A stretch of 64,000 bases of DNA from Salmonella enterica subsp. arizonae (GCF_008692845.1 NZ_VXJW01000012.1:60454-124453), one strand, 5' to 3'. Positions 11,512-22,511 are shown, counted from the first letter of the stretch. The notes: generated by a model from the sequence alone, not told the origin. Program-made: numbers and translations.

Positions 11512-12876
11512 TTAAGCGCAGATCTCGTAACAGGGGATGTAAGCGGAACCTGGCAGCTTCATACGATGCTGCGCCACGAATCCCTGAAGCAGATCGTCCA
11601 TACGACGCATCATCTCTCGATCGCCGTGGATTTTATACGGACCATTAGCTTCAATAGCGCGTATCCCAACCTCCTTCACGTTCCCCGCGACAATACCGGA
11701 AAAGGCGCGACGTAGATCGGCCGCCAGAATCTCAACCGGCTGATCCGGGTACAGTTTCAGGTTCGCCATATTTTCATGCGACGGCTCAAACGGCACCTGA
11801 AGATCCGGTGAAATACGAATCGACCAGTTAAAACTATAGGCGTCGCCGGTATCGCGGCGATTCTCTTTAACCAACGGCATCGCTTTTTTCATCAACCGCG
11901 CCACCTCCGCCGCATCATCAATAATGATGCGGTAATGACGTCGGGCCGCATCGCCCAGAGTATGAGTAATAAACTCATCCAGCACGCGGAAATAATCGGC
12001 GCTCTCTTTTGGTCCGGTCAGGATCAGCGGCAGCACCTGATTTTTATTGGCCGGATTCATCAGAATACCCAGCAAATAGAGCAGTTCTTCCGCCGTGCCT
12101 ACGCCGCCCGGGAAGATGATTATGCCGTGCGCGATCCGGACAAACGCCTCCAGGCGTTTTTCGATATCCGGCATGATAATCAGTTCGTTCACCAGCGGGT
12201 TGGGCGGCTCAGCCGCAATAATGGAAGGTTCAGTCATGCCAATAAAGCGGCTGTCTTTATAACGCTGCTGAGCGTGACCGACCGCCGCGCCCTTCATGGG
12301 CGCTTCCATTGCGCCTGGGCCGCAACCGGTACAGATGTTCAGCTCGCGTAATCCCAGTTGCGTGCCGACGCGACGGGCGTACAGGTACTCGTTTTCGTTA
12401 ATTGAGTGACCGCCCCAGCATACCACCATGTTCGGCGCTTCGCCGACGTGCAGAGCCTGGGCGTTGCGCAGAATGGAGAACACCAGATTGGTGATATGTG
12501 CTGAGCTTTCAAGATCCAGATGCTGAAAACGTCCGGCATTATGGAGCTGCCCATTAACAAAGAGAATGTCGCGCAGCACCGCGAACAGGTTAGCCTGTAG
12601 CGCACGAATAATTCGTCCGTCAACAAAGGCGTCTTCAGGCGGGTTAATCAATTCCAGCTTCACGCCGCGCTCGCGGCGCAGTACGTTGATATCGAAACTT
12701 TCAAAGCGGGACAGCAGTTCTTTGCTGTTGTCGGTCAGGCTGCCGGAGTTAAGAACGGCAAGTGAACAGTTACGAAACAGTTGATACAGGTCGCTACTGG
12801 CCGTGCGTTTCAGCATGTCCACTTCCAGTTGCGACAACATTTCCATTGAGCCAAGCGGGCTAATATGTGTAATCAA
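11512..12876 (-). CDS. ppnN: Pyrimidine/purine nucleotide 5'-monophosphate nucleosidase PpnN (YgdH)
   Basis: PpnN cleaves the N-glycosidic bond of nucleoside monophosphates, releasing base and ribose 5-phosphate; (p)ppGpp stimulates it. The 454-aa chain carries the LOG/Rossmann core: [23 protein letters not shown] and the signature [17 protein letters not shown]- and C-terminal extensions distinguish it from short plant-type LOG proteins. It is leftward and monocistronic, next to queF with about 110 bases between. Confidence 0.94.
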   Translation of the reverse strand: MITHISPLGSMEMLSQLEVDMLKRTASSDLYQLFRNCSLAVLNSGSLTDNSKELLSRFESFDINVLRRERGVKLELINPPEDAFVDGRIIRALQANLFAVLRDILFVNGQLHNAGRFQHLDLESSAHITNLVFSILRNAQALHVGEAPNMVVCWGGHSINENEYLYARRVGTQLGLRELNICTGCGPGAMEAPMKGAAVGHAQQRYKDSRFIGMTEPSIIAAEPPNPLVNELIIMPDIEKRLEAFVRIAHGIIIFPGGVGTAEELLYLLGILMNPANKNQVLPLILTGPKESADYFRVLDEFITHTLGDAARRHYRIIIDDAAEVARLMKKAMPLVKENRRDTGDAYSFNWSIRISPDLQVPFEPSHENMANLKLYPDQPVEILAADLRRAFSGIVAGNVKEVGIRAIEANGPYKIHGDREMMRRMDDLLQGFVAQHRMKLPGSAYIPCYEICA

Positions 12877-12989
12877 GTAAACTCCTTATGGGACGCAACA
12901 CGCCATTCCCTGTTGATTACAATAGCCCTGGCTTATGATCTTTCACAACCTTACATGCGCAATCCGGCACGAAAAATCGCCAAAAAAGA

Positions 12990-13838
12990 TTACTGACGCG
13001 CCAGCCTGCCCGTGGCGGGAACAAAATCGGTGTTACTGCGCCATGGATTAATGTCCAGCCCGCCGCGGCGGGTATAGCGCGCATAAACGCTTAGTGTTTC
13101 CGGCTGGCAGAAGCGCAGCAGATCGTTAAAAATGCGTTCCACGCACTGCTCATGAAACTCATTATGGTGGCGGAAAGAGACCAGATAGCGCAGCAGTTTT
13201 TCCCTGTCGATTTTGCGTCCGCGGTACTGAATTTGTATCGAGCCCCAGTCCGGCTGGTGGGTGATCAGGCAGTTGGATTTTAACAGATGGCTGACCAGCG
13301 TCTCTTCCACTCTCTTCTCGCCGCTGACCGCATGTTGTAGATAGCCGGCAGTAAACTGGTAGTTGTCGATACTGATATCCTGATCGTCAATACAGGCGCC
13401 GTGGAAATGGGCGACAGGTAGCCCTTCCAGCTCATCAAGACGATGAAGCTTCACGCTAACGTTGCCCTGCGCGCAGGCGCGCAGATCGCGCTCCAGCGTC
13501 TGGCGCACCGTCTCCCAGGTGTCGAAGCGTGTTTGATTAAAGCTGTTCAGATACAGTTTAAAGCTTTTGGATTCGATTAAATTAACGCTGGTGTAATCCA
13601 GTTCGACATGCCCGATGGCGATCTGAGGAAGGCCATGACTGTTAAGCCAGGAGAGTTCATATAATGTCCAGATATCCGCACCGTGGAACGGCAGATTATC
13701 CGCTGTTAATCCGAGCGGGTCGCGATTTAAACTGCGCGGCACGCCCTGCAGCAGGCTTGCGTCGTAATTATCCCGGTAATCCGTTGATTTTCCGAGAGTC
13801 AGGCCATCAAGAGCCCGATGGTTTTCATAAGAAGACAT
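12990..13838 (-). CDS. queF: NADPH-dependent 7-cyano-7-deazaguanine reductase QueF
   Basis: QueF reduces the nitrile preQ0 to preQ1 in queuosine synthesis. This is the long, two-domain (YqcD-type) form of 282 aa. The catalytic cysteine sits in [16 protein letters not shown], and the NADPH-binding motif [17 protein letters not shown] is in the N-terminal half. It is divergent from syd. QueD and QueE, which make the precursor of preQ0, are encoded at 34.5-35.8 kb of this window. Confidence 0.96.
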   Translation of the reverse strand: MSSYENHRALDGLTLGKSTDYRDNYDASLLQGVPRSLNRDPLGLTADNLPFHGADIWTLYELSWLNSHGLPQIAIGHVELDYTSVNLIESKSFKLYLNSFNQTRFDTWETVRQTLERDLRACAQGNVSVKLHRLDELEGLPVAHFHGACIDDQDISIDNYQFTAGYLQHAVSGEKRVEETLVSHLLKSNCLITHQPDWGSIQIQYRGRKIDREKLLRYLVSFRHHNEFHEQCVERIFNDLLRFCQPETLSVYARYTRRGGLDINPWRSNTDFVPATGRLARQ

Positions 13839-13906
13839 GTTTCACCGTCATAAACCAGATACACTATACGCCAAGTGTATCCTGGCTTTTATGAAGAGAG
13901 AAACTG

Positions 13907-14452
13907 GTGGACGAACTGACAGCGCAGGCGTTGAAAGCTTTTACGAGGCGTTACTGCGGCGCGTGGCAAGAAAAACACGGTAGCTGGCCGTTGAGCGAAG
14001 AATTATATGGCGTACCTTCCCCGTGCATTATTTCTTCAACCCGCGATGCGGTTTACTGGCAACCGCAACCTTTTGAAGGCGAAGAAAATGTAAACGCGGT
14101 TGAACGCGCTTTTGATATTGTGGTACAACCTGCGCTCCACGCGTTTTACACCACGCAGTTTGCTGGCGACATGCCCGCGCAGTTTGCGGATGAAAAGCTC
14201 ACGCTACTGCAAACCTGGAGTCAGGATGATTTTCGGCGCGTGCAGGAAAATCTGATAGGCCATCTGGTCACGCAAAAGCGGCTCAGGCTTTCTCCCACGC
14301 TTTTTATTGCGACACAGGAAAATGAGCTCGAAGTTATTTCAATCTGCAACCTGTCCGGCGAAGTGATTAAAGAAACGCTGGGCACCCGTCATCGTATCGT
14401 CCTTGCCGCAACGCTTGCGGAATTTCTTACACAACTTAATCCTCTTCTGTAA
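13907..14452 (+). CDS. syd: SecY-interacting protein Syd
   Basis: Syd is a peripheral inner-membrane protein that binds SecY and is thought to monitor or restrain badly assembled translocons. The 181-aa sequence aligns over its whole length with E. coli Syd ([17 protein letters not shown] at the start, [16 protein letters not shown] near the end). The start is GTG at 13907, preceded by a GAGAG ribosome site; no ATG fits better. It is divergent from queF and lies upstream of csrB. Confidence 0.93.
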   Translation: MDELTAQALKAFTRRYCGAWQEKHGSWPLSEELYGVPSPCIISSTRDAVYWQPQPFEGEENVNAVERAFDIVVQPALHAFYTTQFAGDMPAQFADEKLTLLQTWSQDDFRRVQENLIGHLVTQKRLRLSPTLFIATQENELEVISICNLSGEVIKETLGTRHRIVLAATLAEFLTQLNPLL

Positions 14453-14469
14453 TCGTTTGCCCTGACAGG

Positions 14470-14487
14470 TGTGAGAGATCTCTTACA
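14470..14487 (+). promoter_or_regulatory. UvrY (SirA) binding site upstream of csrB
   Basis: TGTGAGAGATCTCTTACA is the 18-bp inverted repeat known as the phospho-UvrY/SirA target of csrB. It lies about 175-190 bases before the RNA start, the usual far-upstream place. UvrY is phosphorylated by BarA, whose gene (22.5-25.3 kb) is interrupted here. Confidence 0.85.
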
Positions 14488-14555
14488 AGGTCTGTAGGAG
14501 ATCGCCAGGATATCAGAGAATACTTAGCTACGACTTTCTCCTGTAAATATATATA

Positions 14556-14568
14556 AATCAATCTATTA
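14556..14568 (+). promoter_or_regulatory. IHF site in the csrB promoter region
   Basis: AATCAATCTATTA fits the IHF core WATCAANNNNTTR exactly and lies in an A+T-rich tract between the UvrY site and the csrB promoter. IHF bending is known to assist UvrY activation of csrB. Confidence 0.6.
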
Positions 14569-14661
14569 AAATATTATTTCGCACTTTCATATACAAATTT
14601 ACTTAAGGTATCGTCTGTAAGCGTCTTGTAAGACAAGGTGAAACAGGCGATTCTATATTCA

Positions 14662-15023
14662 TCGACAGGGAGTCGTACAACGAAGCGAACGTCAGGAAGA
14701 TGGCGCTTCTGCAGGACACGCCAGGAGGGCGTTACATGGAAAGGCTTCAGGATGAGGCAAAGTGGAAAGCGCAGGATGCGTTAAAGGACACCTCCAGGAC
14801 GGAGAACGAGAGCCGATTAGGATGGTCGGCGGGTCTGGATGACCAGGGACGCTTCGGGATGAAGCTATCACATCGGGGCGATGTGCGCAGGATGCAAACG
14901 TTCAGGATGAGCAGGCCGCAGGGTCACAGGAAAAGTTGTCACGGATGAGCAGGGAGCATGAAAAGTAGCTGGAATGCTGCGAAACGAACCGGGAGCACTG
15001 TTTATACAGTGCTCCCTTTTTTT
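14662..15023 (+). ncRNA. csrB: CsrB, CsrA-sequestering regulatory RNA
   Basis: CsrB titrates the RNA-binding protein CsrA, relieving repression of target mRNAs; in Salmonella this includes SPI-1 invasion genes. About twenty GGA motifs occur on the plus strand, many as AGGA or AGGGA in hairpin loops. The 5' part begins TCGACAGGGAGTC, and the RNA ends at a GGGAGCACTG/CAGTGCTCCC hairpin followed by seven T residues. A -10 box TATATT lies at 14654-14659. The exact 5' base is uncertain by a few positions. The gene sits between syd and yqcC, as in other enterics. Confidence 0.96.
14991..15023 (+). terminator. Intrinsic terminator of csrB
   Basis: GGGAGCACTG pairs with CAGTGCTCCC around a short TTTATA loop and is followed by TTTTTTT. 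Confidence 0.93.
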
Positions 15024-15064
15024 GTTATTCTTCGCGCCAGATTTCCATTATTGAGGTTCTTAAC

Positions 15065-15394
15065 ATGACGACTCATGACCGTGTGCGTCAGCAGTTACAT
15101 GCGCTTGAAACGCTGCTGCGTGAGCATCATCACTGGCGGCTGGATGCGCCGCAGGCGCACCTGTTTACCAGCACGCAGCCGTTTTGTATGGATACCATGG
15201 AACCGCTGGAATGGCTGCAATGGGTATTGATCCCGCGTATGCATACCCTGCTTGATAATGCGCAGCCGTTACCTGAGGCGTTTGCCGTCGCCCCTTATTA
15301 TGAAATGGCGCTGGCGGCGGATCATCCGCAGCGGGAAGCGATCCTGACGGTTTTGCAGGATCTGGATGCGCTATTTACCCGCGATAAATCCTGA
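15065..15394 (+). CDS. yqcC: YqcC family protein (DUF446)
   Basis: This 109-aa soluble protein of unknown function matches YqcC, a small all-helical family (DUF446) typically found beside truC. Recognisable stretches are RVRQQLHALETLLREHHHW near the start and PFCMDTMEPLEWLQWVLIPRM in the middle. Its stop overlaps the truC start (TGATG), so the two are translationally coupled. No catalytic motif is visible; I do not assign a reaction. Confidence 0.9.
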   Translation: MTTHDRVRQQLHALETLLREHHHWRLDAPQAHLFTSTQPFCMDTMEPLEWLQWVLIPRMHTLLDNAQPLPEAFAVAPYYEMALAADHPQREAILTVLQDLDALFTRDKS

Positions 15395-16176
15395 TGCTGG
15401 AGATCCTCTATCAGGACGCGTGGCTGGTTGCCGTTAATAAACCTGCAGGCTGGCTTGTTCACCGGAGCTGGCTGGATCGCGACGAAAAAGTTGTGGTCAT
15501 GCAAACGGTGCGCGACCAAATCGGCCAGCATGTTTTTACCGCCCACCGTCTCGACAGACCCACATCGGGCGTACTACTGATGGGGCTGTCCAGCGAAGCG
15601 GGACGCCGCCTGGCGCAGCAGTTCGAGCAGCACCATATCCGTAAACGTTACCATGCCATAGTGCGCGGCTGGCTGATGGATGATGCGCTACTGGATTATC
15701 CTCTGCTGGAAGAGCGCGATAAAATTGCCGATAAGTTCGCGCGTGAGGATAAAGCGCCCCAGCCAGCCGTAACGCAGTATCGCGGGCTGGCGACGGTCGA
15801 AATGGCAGTGCCGACCGGGCGTTATCCCACTACGCGTTATGGCCTGGTTGAGCTGGAACCGAAAACGGGGCGCAAACACCAGCTCCGCCGTCATCTGGCG
15901 CATCTGCGCCATCCTATCATCGGTGACAGTAAACACGGTGATTTGCGGCAAAACCGTAGCGCGGCGGAACATTTTGCTTGTCGTCGCCTGATGCTTCATG
16001 CCAGTCGGCTTGAACTGACGCATCCCTTCACCGGACAGCCATTAATTATTCAGGCCGGACTGGATGAAACCTGGATGCAGGCGCTAACACAGTTTGGCTG
16101 GCGGGGACTTCTCTCTGATAATGAAAGGGTTGAGTTTACGACGGCGTCCCGGCAGGATGAGTCTTATCAGACATAA
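15394..16176 (+). CDS. truC: tRNA pseudouridine(65) synthase TruC
   Basis: TruC makes pseudouridine at position 65 of tRNA. The 260-aa protein belongs to the RluA family; the catalytic Asp is in the signature HRLDRPTSG (about residue 54), and the later motif GLVELEPKTGRKHQLRRHLA contains the conserved binding residues. It starts within the yqcC stop codon and is followed closely by yqcA, forming a yqcC-truC-yqcA operon. Confidence 0.95.
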   Translation: MLEILYQDAWLVAVNKPAGWLVHRSWLDRDEKVVVMQTVRDQIGQHVFTAHRLDRPTSGVLLMGLSSEAGRRLAQQFEQHHIRKRYHAIVRGWLMDDALLDYPLLEERDKIADKFAREDKAPQPAVTQYRGLATVEMAVPTGRYPTTRYGLVELEPKTGRKHQLRRHLAHLRHPIIGDSKHGDLRQNRSAAEHFACRRLMLHASRLELTHPFTGQPLIIQAGLDETWMQALTQFGWRGLLSDNERVEFTTASRQDESYQT

Positions 16177-16194
16177 TTCAGGGAGATACGCATA

Positions 16195-16644
16195 ATGGCG
16201 GAAATTGGTATTTTTGTCGGTACGATGTATGGCAACTCACTGTTGGTGGCGGAGGAAGCGGAAGCGATCCTGGCCAGACAGGGCCATAGCGCGACTGTGT
16301 TTGAAGATCCTGAACTGTCCGACTGGCGGCAATATCAGGACAAGGTGGCATTGGTTGTCACCTCAACGACCGGACAGGGCGATCTACCGGATAGTATTGC
16401 GCCGCTCTTTCACGGTATTAAAGATACGTTAGGTTTTCAACCAAACCTGCGTTACGGGGTGATTGCGTTAGGTGATAGCAGCTACCCCAATTTCTGTAAT
16501 GGCGGCAAGCAGTTTGATGCCCTGTTGCAGGAGCAAAGCGCGCAACGGGTGGGGGAAATGTTACTGATTGACGCCAGCGAACATCCGGAGCCGGAGAGCC
16601 AATCCAATCCCTGGGTAGAAAACTGGGGAACCTTACTTTCCTGA
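16195..16644 (+). CDS. yqcA: Flavodoxin YqcA
   Basis: YqcA is a short-chain flavodoxin of 149 aa that should carry FMN and transfer single electrons; its physiological partner is not settled. The phosphate-binding loop [13 protein letters not shown] lies at the N-terminus, followed by [12 protein letters not shown] and [14 protein letters not shown], which cover the isoalloxazine-binding loops. It ends the yqcC-truC-yqcA operon, 18 bases after truC, and is followed by a G+C-rich hairpin. Confidence 0.94.
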   Translation: MAEIGIFVGTMYGNSLLVAEEAEAILARQGHSATVFEDPELSDWRQYQDKVALVVTSTTGQGDLPDSIAPLFHGIKDTLGFQPNLRYGVIALGDSSYPNFCNGGKQFDALLQEQSAQRVGEMLLIDASEHPEPESQSNPWVENWGTLLS

Positions 16645-17125
16645 GGTAAATCCCTCCCCCTACCGGGAGGGTACCTTTTCGTTTGATTGCATTGCCAGTA
16701 AGCAAAATAACGACCTGTACACAGTGTAAAGTAACTGAATCGTGTTAGCTTTGTGCATATGCCCGCAAAAGCGGCAGTTTTTTACGGGCGTTTTCATGTA
16801 ATCAAGCGACCTGTTTCACATTCTTCTCTTTTTATTCCTCCTGCGTCGACGCCTGACGCCTTCTGATTTCATTTCCGTGAAGTGGCTTCCACTGTCCTGG
16901 GCTTTTGCCATAAACAGGCGTAATTCATCGCCAAAATACTGTGTTGTTGCACGGTGAGTGTGTGTGGCGCGCTTTTTATACTTCTCCTGCCAGTGAATAA
17001 AAGCATGCAGCGTGCAAAGCAAACGACCTAATAAAAGCTGCAACAAGGAAACGTTATCTCTGATTCCCTACCGGTTGTGCAGTTCAGAGTGAGCGTAGCT
17101 AACGCGAAATTTCAGGAGTGCAACA
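16645..17125. promoter_or_regulatory. yqcA terminator and gudP upstream region
   Basis: No credible gene is seen. At 16652-16671 CCCTCCC pairs with GGGAGGG and is followed by a short T run, a likely terminator for yqcA. A second hairpin (CCCGC...GCGGG type) lies near 16761-16790. The remainder should hold the gud promoter and the sites for its activator CdaR (SdaR), which I cannot place by eye. The gudP start is preceded by AGGAG. Confidence 0.5.
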
Positions 17126-18484
17126 ATGAGTTCATTAAGTCACGCGGCGAGCAGTGCGGAGAAACGCACGAACGCCCGCTACTGGATAGTGGTGATGCTG
17201 TTTATCGTCACATCCTTCAACTACGGCGACCGCGCCACATTGTCCATTGCCGGCTCAGAAATGGCCAAAGATATCGGTCTTGACCCGGTAGGCATGGGCT
17301 ACGTTTTCTCTGCGTTTTCATGGGCCTATGTCATCGGGCAGATCCCGGGCGGCTGGCTGCTGGACCGCTTTGGTTCCAAACGCGTCTATTTCTGGTCTAT
17401 TTTCATTTGGTCAGTCTTCACCCTGTTGCAGGGTTTTGTCGATATCTTTAGCGGTTTCGGCATTGTTGTCGCCCTCTTTACGCTTCGTTTCCTGGTCGGT
17501 CTGGCGGAATCGCCTTCCTTCCCGGGCAACAGTCGCATCGTTGCGGCCTGGTTCCCGGCGCAGGAGAGGGGAACGGCGGTGGCCATCTTTAACTCCGCGC
17601 AATACTTCGCCACGGTTATTTTCGCGCCGATTATGGGCTGGCTGACGCACGAAGTGGGCTGGTCGCATGTTTTCTTCTTTATGGGCGGGTTAGGGATCAT
17701 CATCAGCTTTATCTGGATGAAAGTTATCCATGAACCGAATAACCATCCGGGCGTAAATAAGAAAGAGCTGGAGTACATCGCAGAAGGCGGCGCGCTGATC
17801 AATATGGATCAGAAAGACACGAAAGCGAAAGTACCGTTTAGCGTTAAATGGGGCCAGATCAAACAGCTGCTGGGCTCTCGTATGATGATTGGCGTTTACA
17901 TCGGCCAGTACTGCATTAACGCATTGACCTATTTCTTTATTACTTGGTTCCCGGTCTATTTGGTCCAGGCACGCGGCATGTCGATTCTTAAAGCGGGCTT
18001 TGTCGCCTCGGTTCCTGCGGTCTGCGGCTTTATCGGCGGCGTGTTGGGCGGCATCATTTCCGACTGGCTGATGCGTTGTACTGGCTCCCTGAATATCGCG
18101 CGCAAGACGCCGATTGTGCTGGGGATGTTGCTGTCAATGGTTATGGTGTTCTGTAACTATGTGAATGTGGAATGGATGATTATCGGCTTTATGGCGTTGG
18201 CTTTCTTCGGTAAAGGTATCGGCGCGTTGGGCTGGGCAGTAATGGCGGATACCGCGCCGAAAGAGATCAGCGGTCTTTCCGGCGGCTTGTTTAATATGTT
18301 CGGCAATATTTCCGGTATTGTGACGCCAATCGCGATTGGTTACATCGTTGGCACCACCGGTTCTTTCAACGGCGCTTTGATCTATGTCGGCGTTCATGCC
18401 CTGGTGGCTATCATCAGCTATCTGGTGCTGGTAGGCGATATTAAGCGTATTGAACTGAAACCTGTCGCAGGACAATTATCATGA
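17126..18484 (+). CDS. gudP: Glucarate/galactarate MFS transporter GudP
   Basis: GudP imports D-glucarate (and probably galactarate) across the inner membrane. The 452-aa protein has about 12 membrane spans of the anion:cation symporter branch of the MFS. The motif [12 protein letters not shown] between spans 2 and 3 and [24 protein letters not shown] are typical of the hexuronate/glucarate group. Its stop overlaps the gudX start by 4 bases (ATGA), so it heads a tightly coupled catabolic operon. Confidence 0.95.
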   Translation: MSSLSHAASSAEKRTNARYWIVVMLFIVTSFNYGDRATLSIAGSEMAKDIGLDPVGMGYVFSAFSWAYVIGQIPGGWLLDRFGSKRVYFWSIFIWSVFTLLQGFVDIFSGFGIVVALFTLRFLVGLAESPSFPGNSRIVAAWFPAQERGTAVAIFNSAQYFATVIFAPIMGWLTHEVGWSHVFFFMGGLGIIISFIWMKVIHEPNNHPGVNKKELEYIAEGGALINMDQKDTKAKVPFSVKWGQIKQLLGSRMMIGVYIGQYCINALTYFFITWFPVYLVQARGMSILKAGFVASVPAVCGFIGGVLGGIISDWLMRCTGSLNIARKTPIVLGMLLSMVMVFCNYVNVEWMIIGFMALAFFGKGIGALGWAVMADTAPKEISGLSGGLFNMFGNISGIVTPIAIGYIVGTTGSFNGALIYVGVHALVAIISYLVLVGDIKRIELKPVAGQLS

Positions 18485-19821
18485 CAACGCAATCCAGCCC
18501 CGTTATTACGGACATGAAGGTCATTCCGGTTGCCGGACATGACAGTATGTTACTCAACATCGGCGGCGCGCATAACGCATACTTCACCCGTAACATCGTC
18601 GTCCTCACCGATAACGCCGGGCATACCGGCGTCGGCGAGGCGCCGGGCGGGGAAGTGATTTACCAAACGCTGGTAGACGCCATTCCCATGGTGCTTGGGC
18701 AGGAAGTGGCCCGTCTGAATAGCGTGGTGCAGCGGGTACACAAAGGCAATCAGGCCGCTGATTTTGACACCTTTGGTAAAGGCGCATGGACGTTTGAACT
18801 GCGGGTTAACGCGGTGGCGGCTTTGGAAGCGGCGCTGCTTGATCTACTGGGACAGGCGCTTAATGTGCCGGTCTGTGAACTGTTAGGACCTGGTAAACAG
18901 CGCGATGCCGTCACCGTGTTGGGCTATCTCTTCTATATTGGCGATCGCACTAAAACCGAGCTGCCGTATCTGGAAAGCACGCCGGGCAGTCATGAATGGT
19001 ATCGCCTGCGCCATCAGGAAGCGCTGAACAGCGACACGGTCGTGCGGCTGGCGGAAGCGTCTCAGGATCGCTACGGCTTTAAAGATTTTAAACTCAAGGG
19101 CGGCGTGCTGCCGGGCGAACAAGAGATTGATACCGTTCGCGCGCTAAAAAAACGCTTCCCGGACGCGCGTATTACCGTTGATCCGAACGGCGCCTGGCTA
19201 CTGGATGAAGCCATTGCGTTGTGCAAAGGGCTGAATGATGTACTGGCCTACGCGGAAGATCCGTGCGGCGCAGAACAGGGATTCTCTGGTCGTGAAGTCA
19301 TGGCGGAGTTCCGCCGCGCTACAGGACTGCCGGTAGCGACCAATATGATTGCCACCAACTGGCGTGAAATGGGACACGCGGTGATGCTCAACGCGGTAGA
19401 CATTCCTCTTGCCGACCCGCATTTCTGGACGCTTTCCGGCGCGGTTCGCGTGGCGCAACTGTGCGATGACTGGGGGCTAACCTGGGGATGCCACTCAAAC
19501 AACCATTTTGATATTTCTCTGGCGATGTTTACCCACGTTGGCGCGGCGGCGCCAGGTAAACCCACCGCTATCGATACGCACTGGATCTGGCAGGAGGGCG
19601 ATTGCCGCCTGACCAAAAATCCGCTGGAAATTAAAAACGGCACTATTGCGGTTCCGGACGCGCCAGGGCTGGGCGTGGAGCTTGACTGGGAACAGGTGCG
19701 AAAAGCGCATGACGCGTATAAAAAGCTGCCAGGCGGCGCGCGTAATGACGCCGGTCCAATGCAGTACCTGATCCCCGGCTGGACTTTTGATCGCAAACGC
19801 CCTGTTTTTGGTCGTCACTAA
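18481..19821 (+). CDS. gudX: Glucarate dehydratase-related protein GudX
   Basis: GudX is the enolase-superfamily paralog of glucarate dehydratase, 446 aa. It keeps the FKDFKLKGG lysine motif, VDPNGAW with the first metal Asp, YAEDPCG with the second metal Glu, and [11 protein letters not shown] with the catalytic His region. Reported activity of this paralog toward glucarate is much weaker than that of GudD, and its role is unsettled. It lies between gudP (4-base overlap) and gudD, to which it is closely similar throughout. Confidence 0.94.
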   Translation: MTTQSSPVITDMKVIPVAGHDSMLLNIGGAHNAYFTRNIVVLTDNAGHTGVGEAPGGEVIYQTLVDAIPMVLGQEVARLNSVVQRVHKGNQAADFDTFGKGAWTFELRVNAVAALEAALLDLLGQALNVPVCELLGPGKQRDAVTVLGYLFYIGDRTKTELPYLESTPGSHEWYRLRHQEALNSDTVVRLAEASQDRYGFKDFKLKGGVLPGEQEIDTVRALKKRFPDARITVDPNGAWLLDEAIALCKGLNDVLAYAEDPCGAEQGFSGREVMAEFRRATGLPVATNMIATNWREMGHAVMLNAVDIPLADPHFWTLSGAVRVAQLCDDWGLTWGCHSNNHFDISLAMFTHVGAAAPGKPTAIDTHWIWQEGDCRLTKNPLEIKNGTIAVPDAPGLGVELDWEQVRKAHDAYKKLPGGARNDAGPMQYLIPGWTFDRKRPVFGRH

Positions 19822-19841
19822 TTCTGAATAAGGACTTGATT

Positions 19842-21182
19842 ATGAGCGCACAATTTACGACGCCTGTGGTTACCTCAATGCAGGTTATTCCGGTCGCAGG
19901 CCATGACAGTATGCTGATGAACCTGAGCGGCGCGCACGCTCCCTTCTTCACGCGAAACATTGTCATTATTAAAGATAACTCCGGGCACACCGGGGTCGGC
20001 GAGATCCCGGGCGGCGAAAAAATCCGCAAAACGCTGGAAGATGCGATTCCACTGGTGGTGGGAAAAACGCTGGGTGAATATAAAAATGTCCTGACCGCCG
20101 TTCGCAACCAGTTTGCCGATCGCGATGCGGGCGGACGCGGTTTACAAACGTTCGATCTCCGTACCACTATCCATGTGGTGACTGGCATTGAAGCGGCAAT
20201 GCTTGACCTTCTGGGGCAACACCTGGGCGTCAACGTCGCTTCGCTGTTAGGCGACGGTCAGCAGCGCAGCGAAGTCGAAATGCTGGGTTATCTGTTCTTT
20301 GTCGGCAATCGCAAGGCCACGCCGCTGCCGTATCAGAGCCAGCCGGATGAGCAATGCGACTGGTATCGCTTGCGTCATGAAGAAGCGATGACGCCGGAAA
20401 CGGTAGTGCGTCTGGCGGAAGCCGCCTATGAAAAATATGGCTTCAACGACTTTAAACTGAAAGGCGGCGTGTTGGCGGGCGAAGAAGAAGCCGAGTCAAT
20501 CGTGGCGCTGGCGAAACGTTTCCCGAACGCGCGCGTGACGCTTGATCCGAACGGCGCGTGGTCATTGAATGAAGCGATCCAAATCGGCAAATATCTGAAA
20601 GGCTCTCTGGCCTATGCAGAAGATCCGTGCGGCGCTGAACAGGGCTTCTCGGGACGCGAAGTGATGGCGGAATTCCGTCGCGCCACCGGCCTGCCGACCG
20701 CGACCAATATGATCGCTACCGACTGGCGTCAGATGGGGCATACGCTGTCGCTGCAATCCGTGGATATCCCGCTGGCTGACCCGCACTTCTGGACGATGCA
20801 GGGCTCTGTACGCGTGGCGCAGATGTGCCATGAGTTCGGCCTGACCTGGGGCTCTCACTCAAACAACCACTTTGATATTTCGCTGGCGATGTTTACCCAC
20901 GTTGCGGCGGCGGCGCCGGGCAAGATCACCGCGATCGATACCCACTGGATCTGGCAGGAAGGCAACCAGCGTCTGACCAAAGAGCCGTTTGAAATTAAAG
21001 GCGGCATGGTGCAAGTACCGGCCAAACCGGGTCTGGGCGTTGAGATCGATATGGATCAGGTAATGAAAGCGCATGAACTTTATCAAAAGCATGGCTTAGG
21101 CGCGCGCGATGACGCGATGGGGATGCAGTACTTAATTCCTGGCTGGACGTTTGATAATAAGCGCCCTTGCATGGTGCGTTAA
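19842..21182 (+). CDS. gudD: Glucarate dehydratase GudD
   Basis: GudD dehydrates D-glucarate (and L-idarate) to 5-keto-4-deoxy-D-glucarate, the first step of the pathway. The 446-aa protein has the mandelate racemase/enolase-superfamily residues: [22 protein letters not shown] and the CHEFG...SNNHFDIS region. I chose the ATG at 19842 ([10 protein letters not shown]) because it follows an AAGGA ribosome site; an in-frame ATG two codons upstream is less well placed. It follows gudX by 20 bases and precedes a glycerate kinase. Confidence 0.96.
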   Translation: MSAQFTTPVVTSMQVIPVAGHDSMLMNLSGAHAPFFTRNIVIIKDNSGHTGVGEIPGGEKIRKTLEDAIPLVVGKTLGEYKNVLTAVRNQFADRDAGGRGLQTFDLRTTIHVVTGIEAAMLDLLGQHLGVNVASLLGDGQQRSEVEMLGYLFFVGNRKATPLPYQSQPDEQCDWYRLRHEEAMTPETVVRLAEAAYEKYGFNDFKLKGGVLAGEEEAESIVALAKRFPNARVTLDPNGAWSLNEAIQIGKYLKGSLAYAEDPCGAEQGFSGREVMAEFRRATGLPTATNMIATDWRQMGHTLSLQSVDIPLADPHFWTMQGSVRVAQMCHEFGLTWGSHSNNHFDISLAMFTHVAAAAPGKITAIDTHWIWQEGNQRLTKEPFEIKGGMVQVPAKPGLGVEIDMDQVMKAHELYQKHGLGARDDAMGMQYLIPGWTFDNKRPCMVR

Positions 21183-21259
21183 GGCAGAGCCAGTTCCGTA
21201 AGGAGCCGGTACTTCTCAGGGTGTATGCTTAACAGGATCAACATGCGTAAGGACGACTT

Positions 21260-22402
21260 ATGAAAATAGTGATCGCACCAGACTCGTATAAGGAAAGTTT
21301 GAGTGCTCTTGAGGTAGCGACCGCCATTGAACAAGGATTCCGTGAGATCTGGCCTGACGCGGATTACCTGAAACTGCCGTTGGCTGATGGCGGAGAAGGT
21401 ACTGTAGAAGCGATGGTCGAAGCGACGGCGGGTCGAATTGTGCATGTTGATGTCACCGGGCCGTTAGGACGTCGTATTAATGCGTTTTATGGGCTTTCCG
21501 GCGATGCGCGTTCCGCGTTCATTGAAATGGCGGCCGCCAGTGGGCTGGAGCAGGTGCCGCCTGCGCTACGCGATCCGCTGAAAACCACCTCATGGGGTAC
21601 TGGCGAGCTGATCCGTCATGCGCTGGATGCGGGCGTTGAGCATATTATTGTCGGTATCGGCGGTAGCGCCACTAACGATGGCGGCGCGGGGATGATGCAG
21701 GCGCTGGGGGCCAGGCTACGGGACGCGCAAGGCAATGATATTGCGCAAGGCGGCATTGGGCTGGAAACACTCGCCAGCATTGATATCAGCGGTCTGGATA
21801 AGCGTTTGTCGGCGTGCCGTATAGACGTCGCCTGCGATGTTACGAACCCTCTTACCGGCAAAGAGGGCGCTTCTGCGGTTTTTGGTCCGCAAAAAGGGGC
21901 GACGCCGGAGATGATTGAACGTCTGGATACGGCGTTGATTCGCTATGCGCATTTGATTGCCCGCGATCTGCATGTCGATGTGTTGGATCTGGCAGGCGGC
22001 GGAGCGGCTGGCGGCATGGGGGCGGCGTTATACGCGTTTTGCGGCGCGCAGCTACGGCGTGGCATTGAGATTGTCACCGATGCGCTTCATCTGGAAGAGC
22101 GCCTTGCTGATGCCGATTTAGTCATCACCGGCGAGGGACGCATCGACAGCCAGACCATTCACGGCAAAGTCCCTATTGGCGTGGCAAACATCGCCAAACG
22201 GCATAACAAACCGGTAATCGGTATTGCGGGTAGCCTGACGGCGGATGTTGGCGTGGTTCATGAACATGGGCTTGATGCCGTTTTCAGCGTGATTTATACC
22301 ATCTGCACGCTGGAGGAGGCGCTGGACAATGCCGCCGAAAATGTGCGTATGACGGCGCGAAACGTGGCCGCCACGCTGAAGATAGGGTCGCTTTTACGCT
22401 GA
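21260..22402 (+). CDS. garK: Glycerate 2-kinase (GarK/GlxK family)
   Basis: This 380-aa enzyme phosphorylates D-glycerate, the end product of glucarate/galactarate degradation, to 2-phosphoglycerate. MKIVIAPDSYKESLSALEVA is the N-terminal glycerate kinase type 1 signature, and GIGGSATNDGGAGMMQALGA and GEGRIDSQTIHGKVPIGVA are its other conserved blocks. It is the last gene of the gud cluster. Salmonella has more than one paralog of this family, so garK is the context-based choice. Confidence 0.85.
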   Translation: MKIVIAPDSYKESLSALEVATAIEQGFREIWPDADYLKLPLADGGEGTVEAMVEATAGRIVHVDVTGPLGRRINAFYGLSGDARSAFIEMAAASGLEQVPPALRDPLKTTSWGTGELIRHALDAGVEHIIVGIGGSATNDGGAGMMQALGARLRDAQGNDIAQGGIGLETLASIDISGLDKRLSACRIDVACDVTNPLTGKEGASAVFGPQKGATPEMIERLDTALIRYAHLIARDLHVDVLDLAGGGAAGGMGAALYAFCGAQLRRGIEIVTDALHLEERLADADLVITGEGRIDSQTIHGKVPIGVANIAKRHNKPVIGIAGSLTADVGVVHEHGLDAVFSVIYTICTLEEALDNAAENVRMTARNVAATLKIGSLLR

Positions 22403-22417
22403 AGCTAAAGTGAATTC

Positions 22418-22498
22418 GTAGGCCGGATAAGGCGAAGCCGCCATCCGGCACATTACCGGCTGATAGCGCTACGCTTATCAGGCCCGCGCCTGGCGGGA
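22418..22498. repeat. REP/BIME between garK and barA
   Basis: GTAGGCCGGATAAGGCG followed by CGCCATCCGGCA and a second unit (GATAGCGCTACGCTTATCAGGCCCG) form two REP hairpins in the convergent gap between the glycerate kinase gene and barA. Confidence 0.8.
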
Positions 22499-22511
22499 CA
22501 GGCGATAACGC

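Noticed and set aside
13907..13909. syd as a gene missing its start
   Set aside because: The GTG has a good ribosome site and the protein aligns from residue 2, so GTG initiation explains it.
14700..14948. 82-codon open frame on the plus strand between syd and yqcC
   Set aside because: It lies wholly inside CsrB; its Asp/Arg/Gly-rich peptide reflects the repeated GGA motifs and there is no ribosome site.
16816..17046. Leftward 76-codon frame upstream of gudP
   Set aside because: Low-complexity basic tail (RRRRRRNKKRR), no ribosome site and no family resemblance; it lies in a promoter region.
18481..21182. gudX and gudD as a recent tandem duplication
   Set aside because: The two paralogs are diverged and occur side by side in many enterics, so this is an old arrangement.
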